A DNA stretch of 64,000 bases from Hyphomicrobiales bacterium (GTDB lineage Bacteria; Pseudomonadota; Alphaproteobacteria; Rhizobiales; Rhizobiaceae), in contig UBPA01000007.1 in the NCBI GenBank assembly GCA_900467185.1, positions 310,001-374,000 on the forward strand. The letters run 5' to 3'. The translations under genes and the position numbers were made by a program. Positions 35,967 through 47,673 of this stretch are shown piece after piece. Position 1 is the first letter of the stretch. The number at the start of each line of letters is the position of its first letter. The notes under the pieces were generated by a model, which saw only the letters and a program-made list of their open reading frames with translations, had not been told where the DNA came from and ran no database searches.

Positions 35967-37355
35967 ATGAGCGCCGCTTCCACGGACCCGAAACCGGCAA
36001 AGGCATCGGCAACGCCGCCCAAGGCCGGACTGAAGACAGCCTCGAAGGGCGCGCCGCCGAAGGAAACGCCATCGGGCGACAAGCCGGCGAAATCCGCATC
36101 CAGCCGCCCGTTCTCGACCTTCGAGCGGCTGGTCGCCTGGCGCTATCTGCGCTCGCGGCGCAAGGAAGCGTTCATCTCCGTCATCGCCGGCTTCTCCTTC
36201 ATCGGCATCATGCTGGGCGTCGCGACGCTCATCATCGTCATGGCGGTGATGAACGGGTTCCGCACGGAACTCATCTCCCGCATTCTCGGCATCAACGGCC
36301 ACATGATCGTGCAGCCGCTGGATGGCCCGCTCGACAATTACGCCGATCTCGCCACACGTTTCTCCGGCATCAAGGGCGTCACCATGGCGATCCCGATGAT
36401 CGAAGGCCAGACGCTGGCCTCCGGTCCCGGCGGTGCGGGCACGGGCGCGCTGGTGCGCGGTGTGCGCGCCGACGATCTCCTGAAGATGAAGTCGGTCTCC
36501 GATCATCTGAAATCCGGCGACCTCACCGGCTATGCGGCCGGCGGCGGCGTGGCGATCGGCTCGCGCATGGCAGACCAGCTCGGCCTGCAGGCCGGCAGCA
36601 CCATCACCCTCGTCGCACCCGAAGGCGATGTGACCCCCATGGGCGTCAATCCGCGCGTAAAGTCCTATACCGTGTCGGCCATCTTCGAGATCGGCATGTC
36701 GGAATATGACGCGTCGATCATCTTCATGCCGCTCGAGGAGGCCCAGCTCTATTTCAACGCCGAAGGCATCGCCCAGTCCATCGAGCTTTTCGTGGAGAAT
36801 CCCGATCTCGTCGACAGCCTGCGCCAGCCGGTGGAAGACGCGGCCCAGCGGCAGGTGCTGATCAGCGACTGGCGAGACCGCAACAAGACCTTCTTCTCCG
36901 CCCTTCAGGTCGAGCGCAACGTCATGTTCATGATCCTCACCCTGATCGTGCTGGTGGCGGCGCTCAACATCGTCTCGGGTCTCATCATGCTTGTGAAGGA
37001 CAAGGGCAGCGATATCGCCATCCTGCGCACGATGGGCGCCTCCTCGGGCGCCGTCATGCGCATCTTCTTCATGACCGGCGCGGCCATCGGCATCGTCGGC
37101 ACGCTGGCCGGCGTGGCGCTCGGCGTCGTCGTGTGCCTTAACATCGAATCCATCCGCCAGTTCTTCTCGTGGATTTCCGGCACGACGATCTTCAATCCGG
37201 AACTCTACTTCCTCAGCCAGCTGCCGGCCGACATGAACCTCGGCGAAACGGTCGCGGTCGTCGGCATGGCCATCGGGCTGTCGTTCCTGGCAACCATCTT
37301 CCCCGCCTGGCGGGCCTCGCGTCTGGATCCCGTCCAGGCGCTGCGTTACGAGTGA
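35967..37355 (+). CDS. lolC: Lipoprotein-releasing ABC transporter permease (LolC/E type)
   Basis: This 462-residue inner-membrane protein is a subunit of the machine that extracts lipoproteins for delivery to the outer membrane. After a Pro/Lys/Ala-rich cytoplasmic tail of about 45 residues comes FERLVAWRYLRSRRKEAFISVI, TM1 with GIMLGVATLIIVMAVMNGF, a large periplasmic domain, and three C-terminal TM helices (MILTLIVLVAALNIVSGLIM and following). It ends with the family motif PAWRASRLDPVQALRYE. Only one permease gene is present, so a LolC-type homodimer is likely. lolD follows. Confidence 0.92.
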   Translation: MSAASTDPKPAKASATPPKAGLKTASKGAPPKETPSGDKPAKSASSRPFSTFERLVAWRYLRSRRKEAFISVIAGFSFIGIMLGVATLIIVMAVMNGFRTELISRILGINGHMIVQPLDGPLDNYADLATRFSGIKGVTMAIPMIEGQTLASGPGGAGTGALVRGVRADDLLKMKSVSDHLKSGDLTGYAAGGGVAIGSRMADQLGLQAGSTITLVAPEGDVTPMGVNPRVKSYTVSAIFEIGMSEYDASIIFMPLEEAQLYFNAEGIAQSIELFVENPDLVDSLRQPVEDAAQRQVLISDWRDRNKTFFSALQVERNVMFMILTLIVLVAALNIVSGLIMLVKDKGSDIAILRTMGASSGAVMRIFFMTGAAIGIVGTLAGVALGVVVCLNIESIRQFFSWISGTTIFNPELYFLSQLPADMNLGETVAVVGMAIGLSFLATIFPAWRASRLDPVQALRYE

Positions 37356-37490
37356 TCCGGTTGTCGGTCGATCAGGCCGAAAACCGTCTTCCTTCCATCG
37401 AACATCCGGTCCTTCGGACAGAGATGTTCAATGGTTCTTGTTTCCGGTTCGCGCCATGCGATCAGCCGGGAACCGTCTGACAGGAACGAT

Positions 37491-38180
37491 ATGATGGCCC
37501 CTCGTGTGGCACTAGAGCTTTCCGGCGTCGAGCGCCATTACAGCCAGGGCGAGCAGGCGCTTTCGATCCTGAAGGGGGCGGACTTCCGGCTGCTCGGCGG
37601 CCAGACGGTTGCACTCGTTGCGCCGTCCGGGACCGGCAAATCGACGCTGCTGCACCTGGCCGGCCTTCTGGAGCGGCCCGATGCCGGCGAAGTCTCGATC
37701 AATGGCCGGGCCTGCGGCTCGCTGGGCGATCCCGAGCGCACGGCCATTCGCCGCAACGAGATCGGCTTCGTCTACCAGTTCCACCATCTGCTGCCGGAAT
37801 TCACGGCTGTCGAAAACATCATGATGCCGCAGCTGATCGCCGGCCTTTCCAAAAAGGAAGCGCGCGAACGCGCCTCCGCCTTGCTCGACTACATGCGGAT
37901 CGGCCACCGCGCCGATCATCGCCCCTCCGAACTGTCGGGCGGCGAGCAGCAGCGCGTGGCGATCGCCCGCGCCGTGGCCAACGCCCCCTTCGTGCTTCTG
38001 GCCGACGAGCCCACCGGCAATCTCGACCCCGAGACGGCCGGCTATGTCTTCGAAGCGCTGAAGGCTCTGGTCAAGCAATCCGGCCTCGCCGCGATGATCG
38101 CCACCCACAATTACGATCTGGCATCCAAGATGGACCGCCGCATCACGCTGCAGGACGGCAAGGTCGTCGAACTGGAATGA
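37491..38180 (+). CDS. lolD: Lipoprotein-releasing system ATPase
   Basis: This 229-residue ABC ATPase works with LolC. Walker A is APSGTGKST, the signature is [15 protein letters not shown], and Walker B is [12 protein letters not shown] with a following H-loop ATHNYDLA. The start is an ATG at 37491 (a second ATG follows at once) after CAGGAACG; the frame runs on to 37431 without family similarity. It is 135 bases from lolC and in the same direction. Confidence 0.93.
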   Translation: MMAPRVALELSGVERHYSQGEQALSILKGADFRLLGGQTVALVAPSGTGKSTLLHLAGLLERPDAGEVSINGRACGSLGDPERTAIRRNEIGFVYQFHHLLPEFTAVENIMMPQLIAGLSKKEARERASALLDYMRIGHRADHRPSELSGGEQQRVAIARAVANAPFVLLADEPTGNLDPETAGYVFEALKALVKQSGLAAMIATHNYDLASKMDRRITLQDGKVVELE

Positions 38181-38196
38181 GGGGTGGTGCGCGGCC

Positions 38197-38583
38197 CTAC
38201 GCCGCCACGTGGCACACGGCCTCAATGTTGTGCCCATCCGGATCGAGCACGAACGCGCCATAATAATCCGCATGATAATGTGGCCGCAGACCCGGCGCAC
38301 CATTGTCGCGCCCGCCGGCAGCAATCGCCGCGGCGTAAAAGGCATCCACACGGTCGCGATCCGGCGCCGCAAAGGCGACATGCAGCCTGCCGGAGATCGC
38401 CTCTCCGCTACTGATCCAGAAGAACGGACTGCCGGGCGTCCCATAGCCCAGATGCGCTTCGTTCCCGCTCATTTCGGCGGTCACCTCCAGCTCTCGCGCA
38501 ATGCCGAGCGGCGCCAGTGCGGCGTCGTAGAAGGCCGCGGCGCGCGCAAAATCACGAACGGGAAAGCCGATATGGTCGAGCAT
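38197..38583 (-). CDS. VOC-superfamily protein (glyoxalase/bleomycin-resistance-like)
   Basis: This 128-residue single-domain VOC protein has the opening LDHIGFPVRDFARAAAFYDA and the closing YYGAFVLDPDGHNIEAVCH, with candidate metal ligands His4, a central His in GRLHVAF and a Glu in NIEAV. Members of this family catalyse metal-dependent isomerisation, cleavage or antibiotic binding, and the substrate cannot be told from the sequence. It is convergent with lolD, 16 bases apart, and divergent from the small membrane peptide gene at 38713. Confidence 0.85.
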   Translation of the reverse strand: MLDHIGFPVRDFARAAAFYDAALAPLGIARELEVTAEMSGNEAHLGYGTPGSPFFWISSGEAISGRLHVAFAAPDRDRVDAFYAAAIAAGGRDNGAPGLRPHYHADYYGAFVLDPDGHNIEAVCHVAA

Positions 38584-38655
38584 GAAGATCTCCTTGCTGG
38601 GTTGGGATGCTGTGTCGAATCGATGAGAGTTTCTTAACCATTGCCGAAAACGCCC

Positions 38656-38699
38656 TCTTGATCAAGGAACAAAAAGAGTACATAAAAAGAACATAACCA
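38656..38699 (+). promoter_or_regulatory. Candidate LexA-type operator over a sigma-70-like promoter
   Basis: Three 4-base half-sites are spaced exactly 7 bases apart: GAAC (38667-38670), GTAC (38678-38681), GAAC (38689-38692). The alphaproteobacterial LexA box is the direct repeat GAAC-N7-GAAC, so each adjacent pair has one mismatch. They overlap a possible promoter: TTGATC at 38658-38663 and, 17 bases on, CATAAA at 38681-38686. The site precedes the small gene at 38713 by about 20 bases. Confidence 0.45.
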
Positions 38700-38712
38700 A
38701 AAGGAGAACGCC

Positions 38713-38799
38713 ATGTCCGACTTCCTTCGAGATCTCGCCGCACTGACCTCCGTTGCCATGTTCGTTGCCAGCTTCTCCATTCTCCTTCTCGGTCTCTGA
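38713..38799 (+). CDS. Small single-span membrane peptide, 28 aa
   Basis: An ATG at 38713 follows AAAAGGAGAACGCC, an excellent ribosome-binding site. The product starts MSDFLRDLAA and continues as one hydrophobic helix (LTSVAMFVASFSILLLGL), with only Asp, Arg and Asp at the N-terminus. This is the size and layout of known SOS-induced division inhibitors such as Caulobacter SidA, but sequence identity to SidA is not claimed. It lies behind LexA-like half-sites and 112 bases before dnaE. The remainder of 38584-38911 carries no other gene. Confidence 0.55.
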   Translation: MSDFLRDLAALTSVAMFVASFSILLLGL

Positions 38800-38911
38800 G
38801 GCGGCGCTGGTTTCCGATCGGGCAAGTTCCGGGGGAGAAACGCGATGCCGTTGTCGCTTCGCAGGTCCGAAGCGCGTATGCTGTCCTCTCATGCAGGAGT
38901 CGGAGTGAGCT

Positions 38912-42421
<3,510 letters not shown>

Positions 42422-42501
42422 GCGTCTTGTCGATCTGACGGTTCGGTCAGGGAAAGCAGGTCTGCTTGTGCCCTGTCGGGCATCGGCAGGATACGTGCGC
42501 C

Positions 42502-43791
42502 TCAGCCCTTGGCGGGATGTGTGATCGTCACGAAATCCGTGCCGCGGCCGGTTTCCGGGCCGAGGCCCATGTCGGAGACGGTGAGGGAGGAGCCGGGCGC
42601 CAAAACGTCCTCGACCTGCTCGCGAAGCTCCGCCGTCATCTGGATGCGATCGAGCACGCGCGTCGCTGCATTGTAAGCGAGCGCATCGTCGTCCAGCGTG
42701 ATGCCGAGACGCGCTTTCATGGACTTTGGGATGACGTTGTCGAGCGACAGCGCGAACCAGTTGCCCTTTCCCGTCGTCGCATCGATATCCTGAAACTGGT
42801 AGAAATGCGCGCCGAGCGCGATCTCCGGCTCGGTGATCGTCACCGGCGCTTCGAAGAGCGGGGTGAAATCGCGGCGCACCAGAAGCTGCCCGTTGGCGGG
42901 CGGCGGCAGGTTGGCTTTCTTGAAGAGCGCATCCACCAGCTCCGGCGTGACCCGGCCCTTGGGCTCGCGGCCTTCTGCCAGTTCGAAGGCGCGGATGGCG
43001 GCGGTCGATCGGCTGCCCAGCGCGCCGTCCGGCACGCCGGCGTCAAAGCCGAGACCGTTGAGCGCCGCCTGCACATCGAGGTTGAGCTCGCGCACACCAC
43101 GGCGGGTGATCAGGATGCGAATCGGCGCGCGGTGATCCTCGGCGCGGGCCACGGGTGCCGCGGGGTCAGCGGCGGCCGGCTCGCTCATCGCCACTTCCAC
43201 ATTGCCGCCGGGGATCTGCGACATGGCGGGACGCAACGTCGCGTCCGAGAGCAGCTGCGGTTCGGGCGCCGAGGGCTGGAAGAGGATGCTGTGCGACACG
43301 GGCTGCGGCGCGATCTGGCGGTCGGAAATCACAACGTGCAACCCGCGCTCCGTCATCTTGTAGAGCGACTTCGCAAAGGCGTTCGGCAGCCGCACGCAGC
43401 CATGCGATGCGGGGTAGGAGGGCACGCTGTTGGACGCATGAAGCGCGATGCCGGACCATGTCAGCCGCTGCATGAACGGCATCGGCGCATTGGAGTAGAT
43501 GTTCGATTCGTGGTAGCGGCGCTTCTCGAGAATCGAGAAGATGCCGGTCGGCGTCTCGTGGCCGCGCTTGCCGGAGGAGACCTTCGAGGTCGCGACCACG
43601 GTATCGCCGTCATAGACGACCAGGGACTGCTTGTCCTTCGACACCACGATCTGCAGCGGCGACGTTCCATCGGCGGCATGCGCCGTCGTGCTGGCGAGGG
43701 CGAGCAACAGGAGCCCGAGTCCGAGAGTAGAACGCAAAACCATCGACACCATCCGGATCATTCGAACAGGGTGAAGGCTACGGAAAGACAT
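42502..43791 (-). CDS. L,D-transpeptidase (YkuD) with peptidoglycan-binding domain
   Basis: This 429-residue exported protein has a hydrophobic signal (residues 16-39, ending STTAHA). The YkuD domain (about 46-157) has the catalytic motif His118 ... SHGCVR with Cys132. It forms 3-3 or lipoprotein cross-links in peptidoglycan. A PG_binding_1-like domain (LDVQAALNGLGFDAGVPDG, then RSTAAIRAFE) follows at about 230-275, and the C-terminal 100 residues are unassigned. Internal starts at 43761 and 43743 would give a shorter signal; none has a strong ribosome-binding site. Confidence 0.9.
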   Translation of the reverse strand: MSFRSLHPVRMIRMVSMVLRSTLGLGLLLLALASTTAHAADGTSPLQIVVSKDKQSLVVYDGDTVVATSKVSSGKRGHETPTGIFSILEKRRYHESNIYSNAPMPFMQRLTWSGIALHASNSVPSYPASHGCVRLPNAFAKSLYKMTERGLHVVISDRQIAPQPVSHSILFQPSAPEPQLLSDATLRPAMSQIPGGNVEVAMSEPAAADPAAPVARAEDHRAPIRILITRRGVRELNLDVQAALNGLGFDAGVPDGALGSRSTAAIRAFELAEGREPKGRVTPELVDALFKKANLPPPANGQLLVRRDFTPLFEAPVTITEPEIALGAHFYQFQDIDATTGKGNWFALSLDNVIPKSMKARLGITLDDDALAYNAATRVLDRIQMTAELREQVEDVLAPGSSLTVSDMGLGPETGRGTDFVTITHPAKG

Positions 43792-43918
43792 TTAAGGAAA
43801 CTTTGCCGGCTGGCGCGGAACGGCACGCGCTAGACGGATATCCGATCACCAAAACGTGATCCTGTGGAAAAGAGGTGCGCGACCACACAGAAGGCGCGGC
43901 TCAGCCCTATGAATCTCC

Positions 43919-44584
43919 TCAGCGCAGGAAATGCTGCCGGATGATACGCGCGGCGGCGTCCCAGCTGTCGGCGCTCTCGATGCCGTTGCCGGGCGTCGGT
44001 GCCATCGCCAGAAATTCTGCATTGGCCATCAGGCGGATCAGGAGGCAATCGGGCGCGTGCTCGCGCACGGATTCGAGATTGCGCAGAATGTCGTCGATGA
44101 AGGCCACCGGTACATCGCGCGCGTCATGGAGCCGCTTGACGACCGGGCCTTTCGGCGCCTCGGTCGCCAGCAGCGGATAGGCCGAGAGGCCGTGCCGGTC
44201 GAGCAGCCGCCGGCGAACCTCGGTGTGGCGGGGCGGCATGGCTGTCAGGAAAACGATGTCGGCCTCGCCGGAGAGATCGGCGAGCGTTTCGGCGACCTTC
44301 GACGCAGGCGTCTGCCACGTATCCTGCGTCAGGAAGAACTCCTCCAGCAGCACCGGCACCATCGCGTCCGGCACGGGTTCGCCGGTCTCCAGCTGCACGA
44401 TGTTGCCGTGCAGGCGGAACGAGCGCGGCAAAAGCTCCCGCCCGCCGGATTTCAGAAAATTCTGAAACGGCGTGACGAACTCGAGGACCACCTCGTCGAT
44501 ATCGCAGACGATCAGCGGCCGGTCGGTCAGCGCGATGTGGTCGAAGCAGAGGGGGGCGTGCGGATCGAAGGTCTCGCTGGTCAT
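43919..44584 (-). CDS. HAD-like hydrolase of unknown substrate
   Basis: This 221-residue protein has HAD phosphatase motifs: motif I VCDIDEVV with Asp28 and Asp30, motif II VFLTAMPP, a Lys in EAPKGPVVKRL, and a late acidic VAFIDDIL. The cytoplasmic substrate is unknown. Its ATG overlaps the TGA of the DUF3572 gene (ATGA at 44581-44584), so the two are co-translated. It is conserved next to divK in rhizobia as far as I recall. The 127 bases to the left, before the transpeptidase, show no gene. Confidence 0.8.
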   Translation of the reverse strand: MTSETFDPHAPLCFDHIALTDRPLIVCDIDEVVLEFVTPFQNFLKSGGRELLPRSFRLHGNIVQLETGEPVPDAMVPVLLEEFFLTQDTWQTPASKVAETLADLSGEADIVFLTAMPPRHTEVRRRLLDRHGLSAYPLLATEAPKGPVVKRLHDARDVPVAFIDDILRNLESVREHAPDCLLIRLMANAEFLAMAPTPGNGIESADSWDAAARIIRQHFLR

Positions 44585-44856
44585 GCGCTGCCCGTATCGC
44601 CGCGAAAGCCGGAGAGGGCCGCATGCGCGCGCGCCACCGTTTCCGGCTTTGTGCCCGTGGCCTCGCAGAACTGCAGCAGCGTCGGCTCGTGATCCATCAC
44701 GAAATCGAGCAGCCCGGCCATGAAGCCGGGATCGCCGACGGCGCCGCGCAGAGCGGTCGGGTCGGTGCCCGTCAGCGCCAGGAAGCGGCCGAGAAGCTCT
44801 GGCTCGCCTGCAAGCCAGCCGAGCACGGCAATGGCGGTCTCATCGGCTGTCGTCAC
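44581..44856 (-). CDS. DUF3572 family protein
   Basis: This small helical protein of about 91 residues belongs to DUF3572, with the pattern AIAVLGWLAGEPELLGRFLAL ... GFMAGLLDFVMDHEPTLLQFC. No ATG is available; the GTG at 44856 has AGGG eight bases upstream and is preferred over the GTG at 44880, which would add eight residues. It overlaps the HAD gene by four bases and is divergent from divK. Function is unknown. Confidence 0.75.
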   Translation of the reverse strand: MTTADETAIAVLGWLAGEPELLGRFLALTGTDPTALRGAVGDPGFMAGLLDFVMDHEPTLLQFCEATGTKPETVARAHAALSGFRGDTGSA

Positions 44857-45015
44857 TGTTTTCACCCTATTCCGCAACACGTCGGCTTTTCTGGCCCATG
44901 ATTACCTTTTTTTCAACCAAATAGGCCTAACTCTTCACCAGTCATGCGCGAATGCTCGTCTTGCAGCTGGCGGAATGACCCCCGGCCACGGCCGTACACG
45001 CGGGAAGGTTCTGAT

Positions 45016-45387
45016 ATGCCGAAACAGGTAATGATCGTCGAGGACAACGAGCTGAACATGAAGCTCTTCCGCGACCTGATCGAGGCATCGGGCTACACGA
45101 CCATCCAGACCCGAAACGGACTGGAGGCGCTGGATCTCGCGCGCAAGCACCGGCCCGACCTGATCCTCATGGATATCCAGCTGCCGGAAGTCTCCGGCCT
45201 TGAGGTGACCAAGTGGCTGAAGGAAGACGACGAACTGCATGTCATCCCCGTCATCGCCGTCACGGCTTTCGCCATGAAGGGCGACGAGGAGCGGATCCGT
45301 CAGGGCGGTTGCGAGGCCTATGTCTCCAAGCCGATCTCCGTGCCGAAATTCATCGAAACCATCAAGACCTATCTCGGCGACGGTTGA
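45016..45387 (+). CDS. divK: Single-domain response regulator DivK
   Basis: This 123-residue receiver domain without an output domain has Asp9/Asp10-type acidic residues ([11 protein letters not shown]), phospho-acceptor Asp53 ([10 protein letters not shown]), the Thr in AVTAFAM and the Lys in [10 protein letters not shown]. In alphaproteobacteria DivK is controlled by PleC and DivJ and steers CtrA activity through DivL-CckA, setting division asymmetry. The ATG at 45016 follows GGGAAGG. pleD follows 119 bases later, the conserved pairing. Confidence 0.93.
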   Translation: MPKQVMIVEDNELNMKLFRDLIEASGYTTIQTRNGLEALDLARKHRPDLILMDIQLPEVSGLEVTKWLKEDDELHVIPVIAVTAFAMKGDEERIRQGGCEAYVSKPISVPKFIETIKTYLGDG

Positions 45388-45506
45388 GCGAGATCTGCAG
45401 GCAGCGACGAAGCCGCCATGATGGCGCCCTCGAGTGATCATGGAAGCCCTCGCACCAGCCGATTCGGGCACAACAGGCCAAGGGGCGATAGGACAGGACG
45501 GACCGT

Positions 45507-46874
45507 ATGACCGCACGCATTCTCGTCGTCGACGACATACCGGCAAACGTCAAGTTGCTGGAAGCGAGGCTTGTGGCGGAATATTTCGACGTCCTCACGG
45601 CCTCCGACGGCTATCAGGCGCTCGCCATCTGCGACAGCCGCCCGGTCGATATCATCCTCCTCGACATAATGATGCCCGGCATCGACGGGTTCGAGGTCTG
45701 CGAGCGGCTGAAGGCGAACCCGAAGACCGCACACATTCCGGTCGTCATGGTCACCGCGCTCGACCAGCCGTCCGACAGGGTGCGCGGCCTCAAGGCCGGC
45801 GCCGACGATTTCCTGACCAAGCCCGTCAACGACCTGCAGCTGATGTCGCGCGTCAAAAGCCTCGTGCGCCTGAAGAATGTCAGCGACGAGCTGCGCCTGC
45901 GTGCCGAAACCGCCAAGAGCGTCGGCTTCGAGGACCTTTCGAATGCCGAGCGCCCGGACGAGCCGGGCAATATCCTTCTCGTGGACGCCCGTGCCAGCTC
46001 GCAGGACCGCATCGCCCGGGCGCTGAAGCCGGTGGCGGGCCTGACGATCATGAGCGACCCGCAGGCGGCCCTGTTCGAAGCGGCGGAGCAGCCCTTCGAC
46101 CTCGTCATCGTCAATGCGAATTTCGACGACTACGACCCGCTGCGGCTCTGCTCGCAGCTGCGCTCGCTGGAACGGACGCGCTACATCCCGATCCTTCTGG
46201 TGGCCGAGCAGGGCGCGGAGGATCTCGTCGTGCGTGCGCTCGACCTCGGCGTCACCGACTACATCATGCGGCCGATCGATCCCAACGAGCTGATCGCACG
46301 CTCGCTCACGCAGATCCGCCGCAAGCAGTGCAACGATCGGCTGCGCCTCAGCGTGCACCAGACCATCGAACTGGCCATCACCGACGGTCTGACGGGGCTC
46401 CACAACCGGCGTTACCTCGACAACCACCTCAAGCTTCTGATCGAGCGCGCCATAAAGCGCGGCCGCAGCCTGTCGATCTGCGTGACGGATATCGATCGCT
46501 TCAAGATCGTGAACGATACGCATGGCCATGATGCGGGAGACGAGGTGCTGCGCGAATTCGCCCGTCGCCTTCGCAGCACCGTCCGCGGCGCCGATCTCGC
46601 CTGCCGATTCGGCGGCGAGGAGTTCGTGCTCGTCATGCCGGATACGGATGCGGCCACGGCCAGCACCATTGCCGAGCGCCTTCGCGTAACCATCGAGACA
46701 GCGCCCTTCCTCGTGCAGAATCGCAGCAAGGAACTGACGATCACGGCGTCCATGGGCATCGCGGTGCTCGACCCGGCCGGCGAAACACCCGACAGCTTCC
46801 TCAAACGGGCGGATACGGCGCTCTACCAGGCCAAGCGCAATGGCCGGAATCAGGTCGTCGGCGCTGCAGCCTGA
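45507..46874 (+). CDS. pleD: Diguanylate cyclase response regulator PleD
   Basis: This 455-residue protein is organised REC-REC-GGDEF. Receiver 1 has phospho-acceptor Asp53 (IILLDIMMPG). Receiver 2 has Asn where the acceptor is expected (LVIVNANFDD), as in Caulobacter PleD, and serves as a dimerisation adaptor. The active-site loop GGEEF is at residues 369-373, and an allosteric I-site RGAD (Arg360, Asp363) lies at the normal distance, so c-di-GMP synthesis with product inhibition is expected. It follows divK. A short hairpin (46875-46896) without a T-run follows the stop. Confidence 0.94.
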   Translation: MTARILVVDDIPANVKLLEARLVAEYFDVLTASDGYQALAICDSRPVDIILLDIMMPGIDGFEVCERLKANPKTAHIPVVMVTALDQPSDRVRGLKAGADDFLTKPVNDLQLMSRVKSLVRLKNVSDELRLRAETAKSVGFEDLSNAERPDEPGNILLVDARASSQDRIARALKPVAGLTIMSDPQAALFEAAEQPFDLVIVNANFDDYDPLRLCSQLRSLERTRYIPILLVAEQGAEDLVVRALDLGVTDYIMRPIDPNELIARSLTQIRRKQCNDRLRLSVHQTIELAITDGLTGLHNRRYLDNHLKLLIERAIKRGRSLSICVTDIDRFKIVNDTHGHDAGDEVLREFARRLRSTVRGADLACRFGGEEFVLVMPDTDAATASTIAERLRVTIETAPFLVQNRSKELTITASMGIAVLDPAGETPDSFLKRADTALYQAKRNGRNQVVGAAA

Positions 46875-47094
46875 GCCGATCCCTTAGCGAATCGGCGGGA
46901 GAGCGGGCTTTCGTCGCGCAACTGACATCGAGATCTGCAAGGCTGGGTCAGCGAGATATCACGCAGTTGTGCGGCGCAACGGCAAGGTCTGGCGACCTGG
47001 GGTGGAATTGCGCCGCAATTTCTCCCGAATCGGGCTGCACGTCATGGATCTTGTTAACCATGACTGTACCAAAGCGAACCAAGCTTTAAGATTT

Positions 47095-47303
47095 CATTGA
47101 TTTTCTTCGGCATCTCGCCGATGTTCTTATGCAGGGGAGGTCCAGTCTCCCAAGCCGATCAGTTACCCCATGATGTCAGGTCCGCCGCATCTCCTGGGTC
47201 GTGGGGTCGTCGGCCGGTACGTATCAGCGGTTCCTCGTGCCGCTCTGCGTGCCGGCCGGCATCCATCCAGCGCCGCTTCTGTTTTCAGGGGCGGCGTTTT
47301 TCG
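47095..47303 (+). ncRNA. Candidate structured RNA between pleD and rpmG
   Basis: In the 540-base gap after pleD, a series of hairpins leads to a strong plus-strand terminator: TCGGC/GCCGA near 47110-47126, GGGAG/CTCCC near 47135-47152, and CCCCATGA (about 47166-47173) with TCGTGGGG (about 47199-47206), inside which CAGG pairs with CCTG. No protein frame with a ribosome-binding site fits. A TAAGAT at 47087-47092 could be a -10 element, but no good -35 precedes it. It could instead be a long pleD 3' UTR. I do not recognise a named family. Confidence 0.35.
47271..47303 (+). terminator. Strong intrinsic terminator, plus strand
   Basis: CGCCGC TT CTG (47271-47281) pairs with CAG GG GCGGCG (47286-47296) around a TTTT loop; the TT/GG positions form G-U pairs. 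TTTTT follows directly (47297-47301). It marks the 3' end of pleD or of a separate small RNA. Confidence 0.8.
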
Positions 47304-47361
47304 TTTGGGCCTTCGATGCAGTGTCTGCCCGCGCGCGCCGGCTGCTCCCGTCTGCAGACGC

Positions 47362-47399
47362 AAAAAAGGCGCCTGACGTAGCCGTCGGCGCCCTTTTTA
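47362..47399 (-). terminator. rpmG terminator
   Basis: GGCGCC T GACG (47368-47378) pairs with CGTC GGCGCC (47383-47392) around TAGC, flanked by an A-run on the left (47362-47367) and T-run on the right. Read leftward after rpmG it ends in six T residues; it could also act on the plus strand. Confidence 0.8.
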
Positions 47400-47417
47400 A
47401 ACCGAGAAAACCGGATC

Positions 47418-47585
47418 TTACTTGATCTTGGTTTCCTTGAATTCGACATGCTTGCGTACGACCGGGTCGTACTTCGTCATGCTGAACTTGTCTGTCTTGG
47501 TGCGGCTGTTCTTCGAGGTCACGTAGAAGAAACCCGTGTCGGCCGTCGACAGCAGCTTGATCTTGATTTTTGCAGCTTTCGCCAT
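47418..47585 (-). CDS. rpmG: Large ribosomal subunit protein bL33
   Basis: This 55-residue ribosomal protein, [20 protein letters not shown] then [16 protein letters not shown], is typical of bL33. The cysteine pairs of the zinc-binding form are absent, so it is the zinc-independent (C-) type. It is monocistronic, between its terminator at 47362-47399 and the MFS gene 88 bases upstream on the same strand. Confidence 0.96.
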   Translation of the reverse strand: MAKAAKIKIKLLSTADTGFFYVTSKNSRTKTDKFSMTKYDPVVRKHVEFKETKIK

Positions 47586-47673
47586 GGTCGTCCTGCCTTC
47601 TGAAATAACAAAGCCGGACTTCGAAGAAGGTCCCGGCGAGCTTGGCGCGAAACTACAAATCGCGCCCGAAAAG

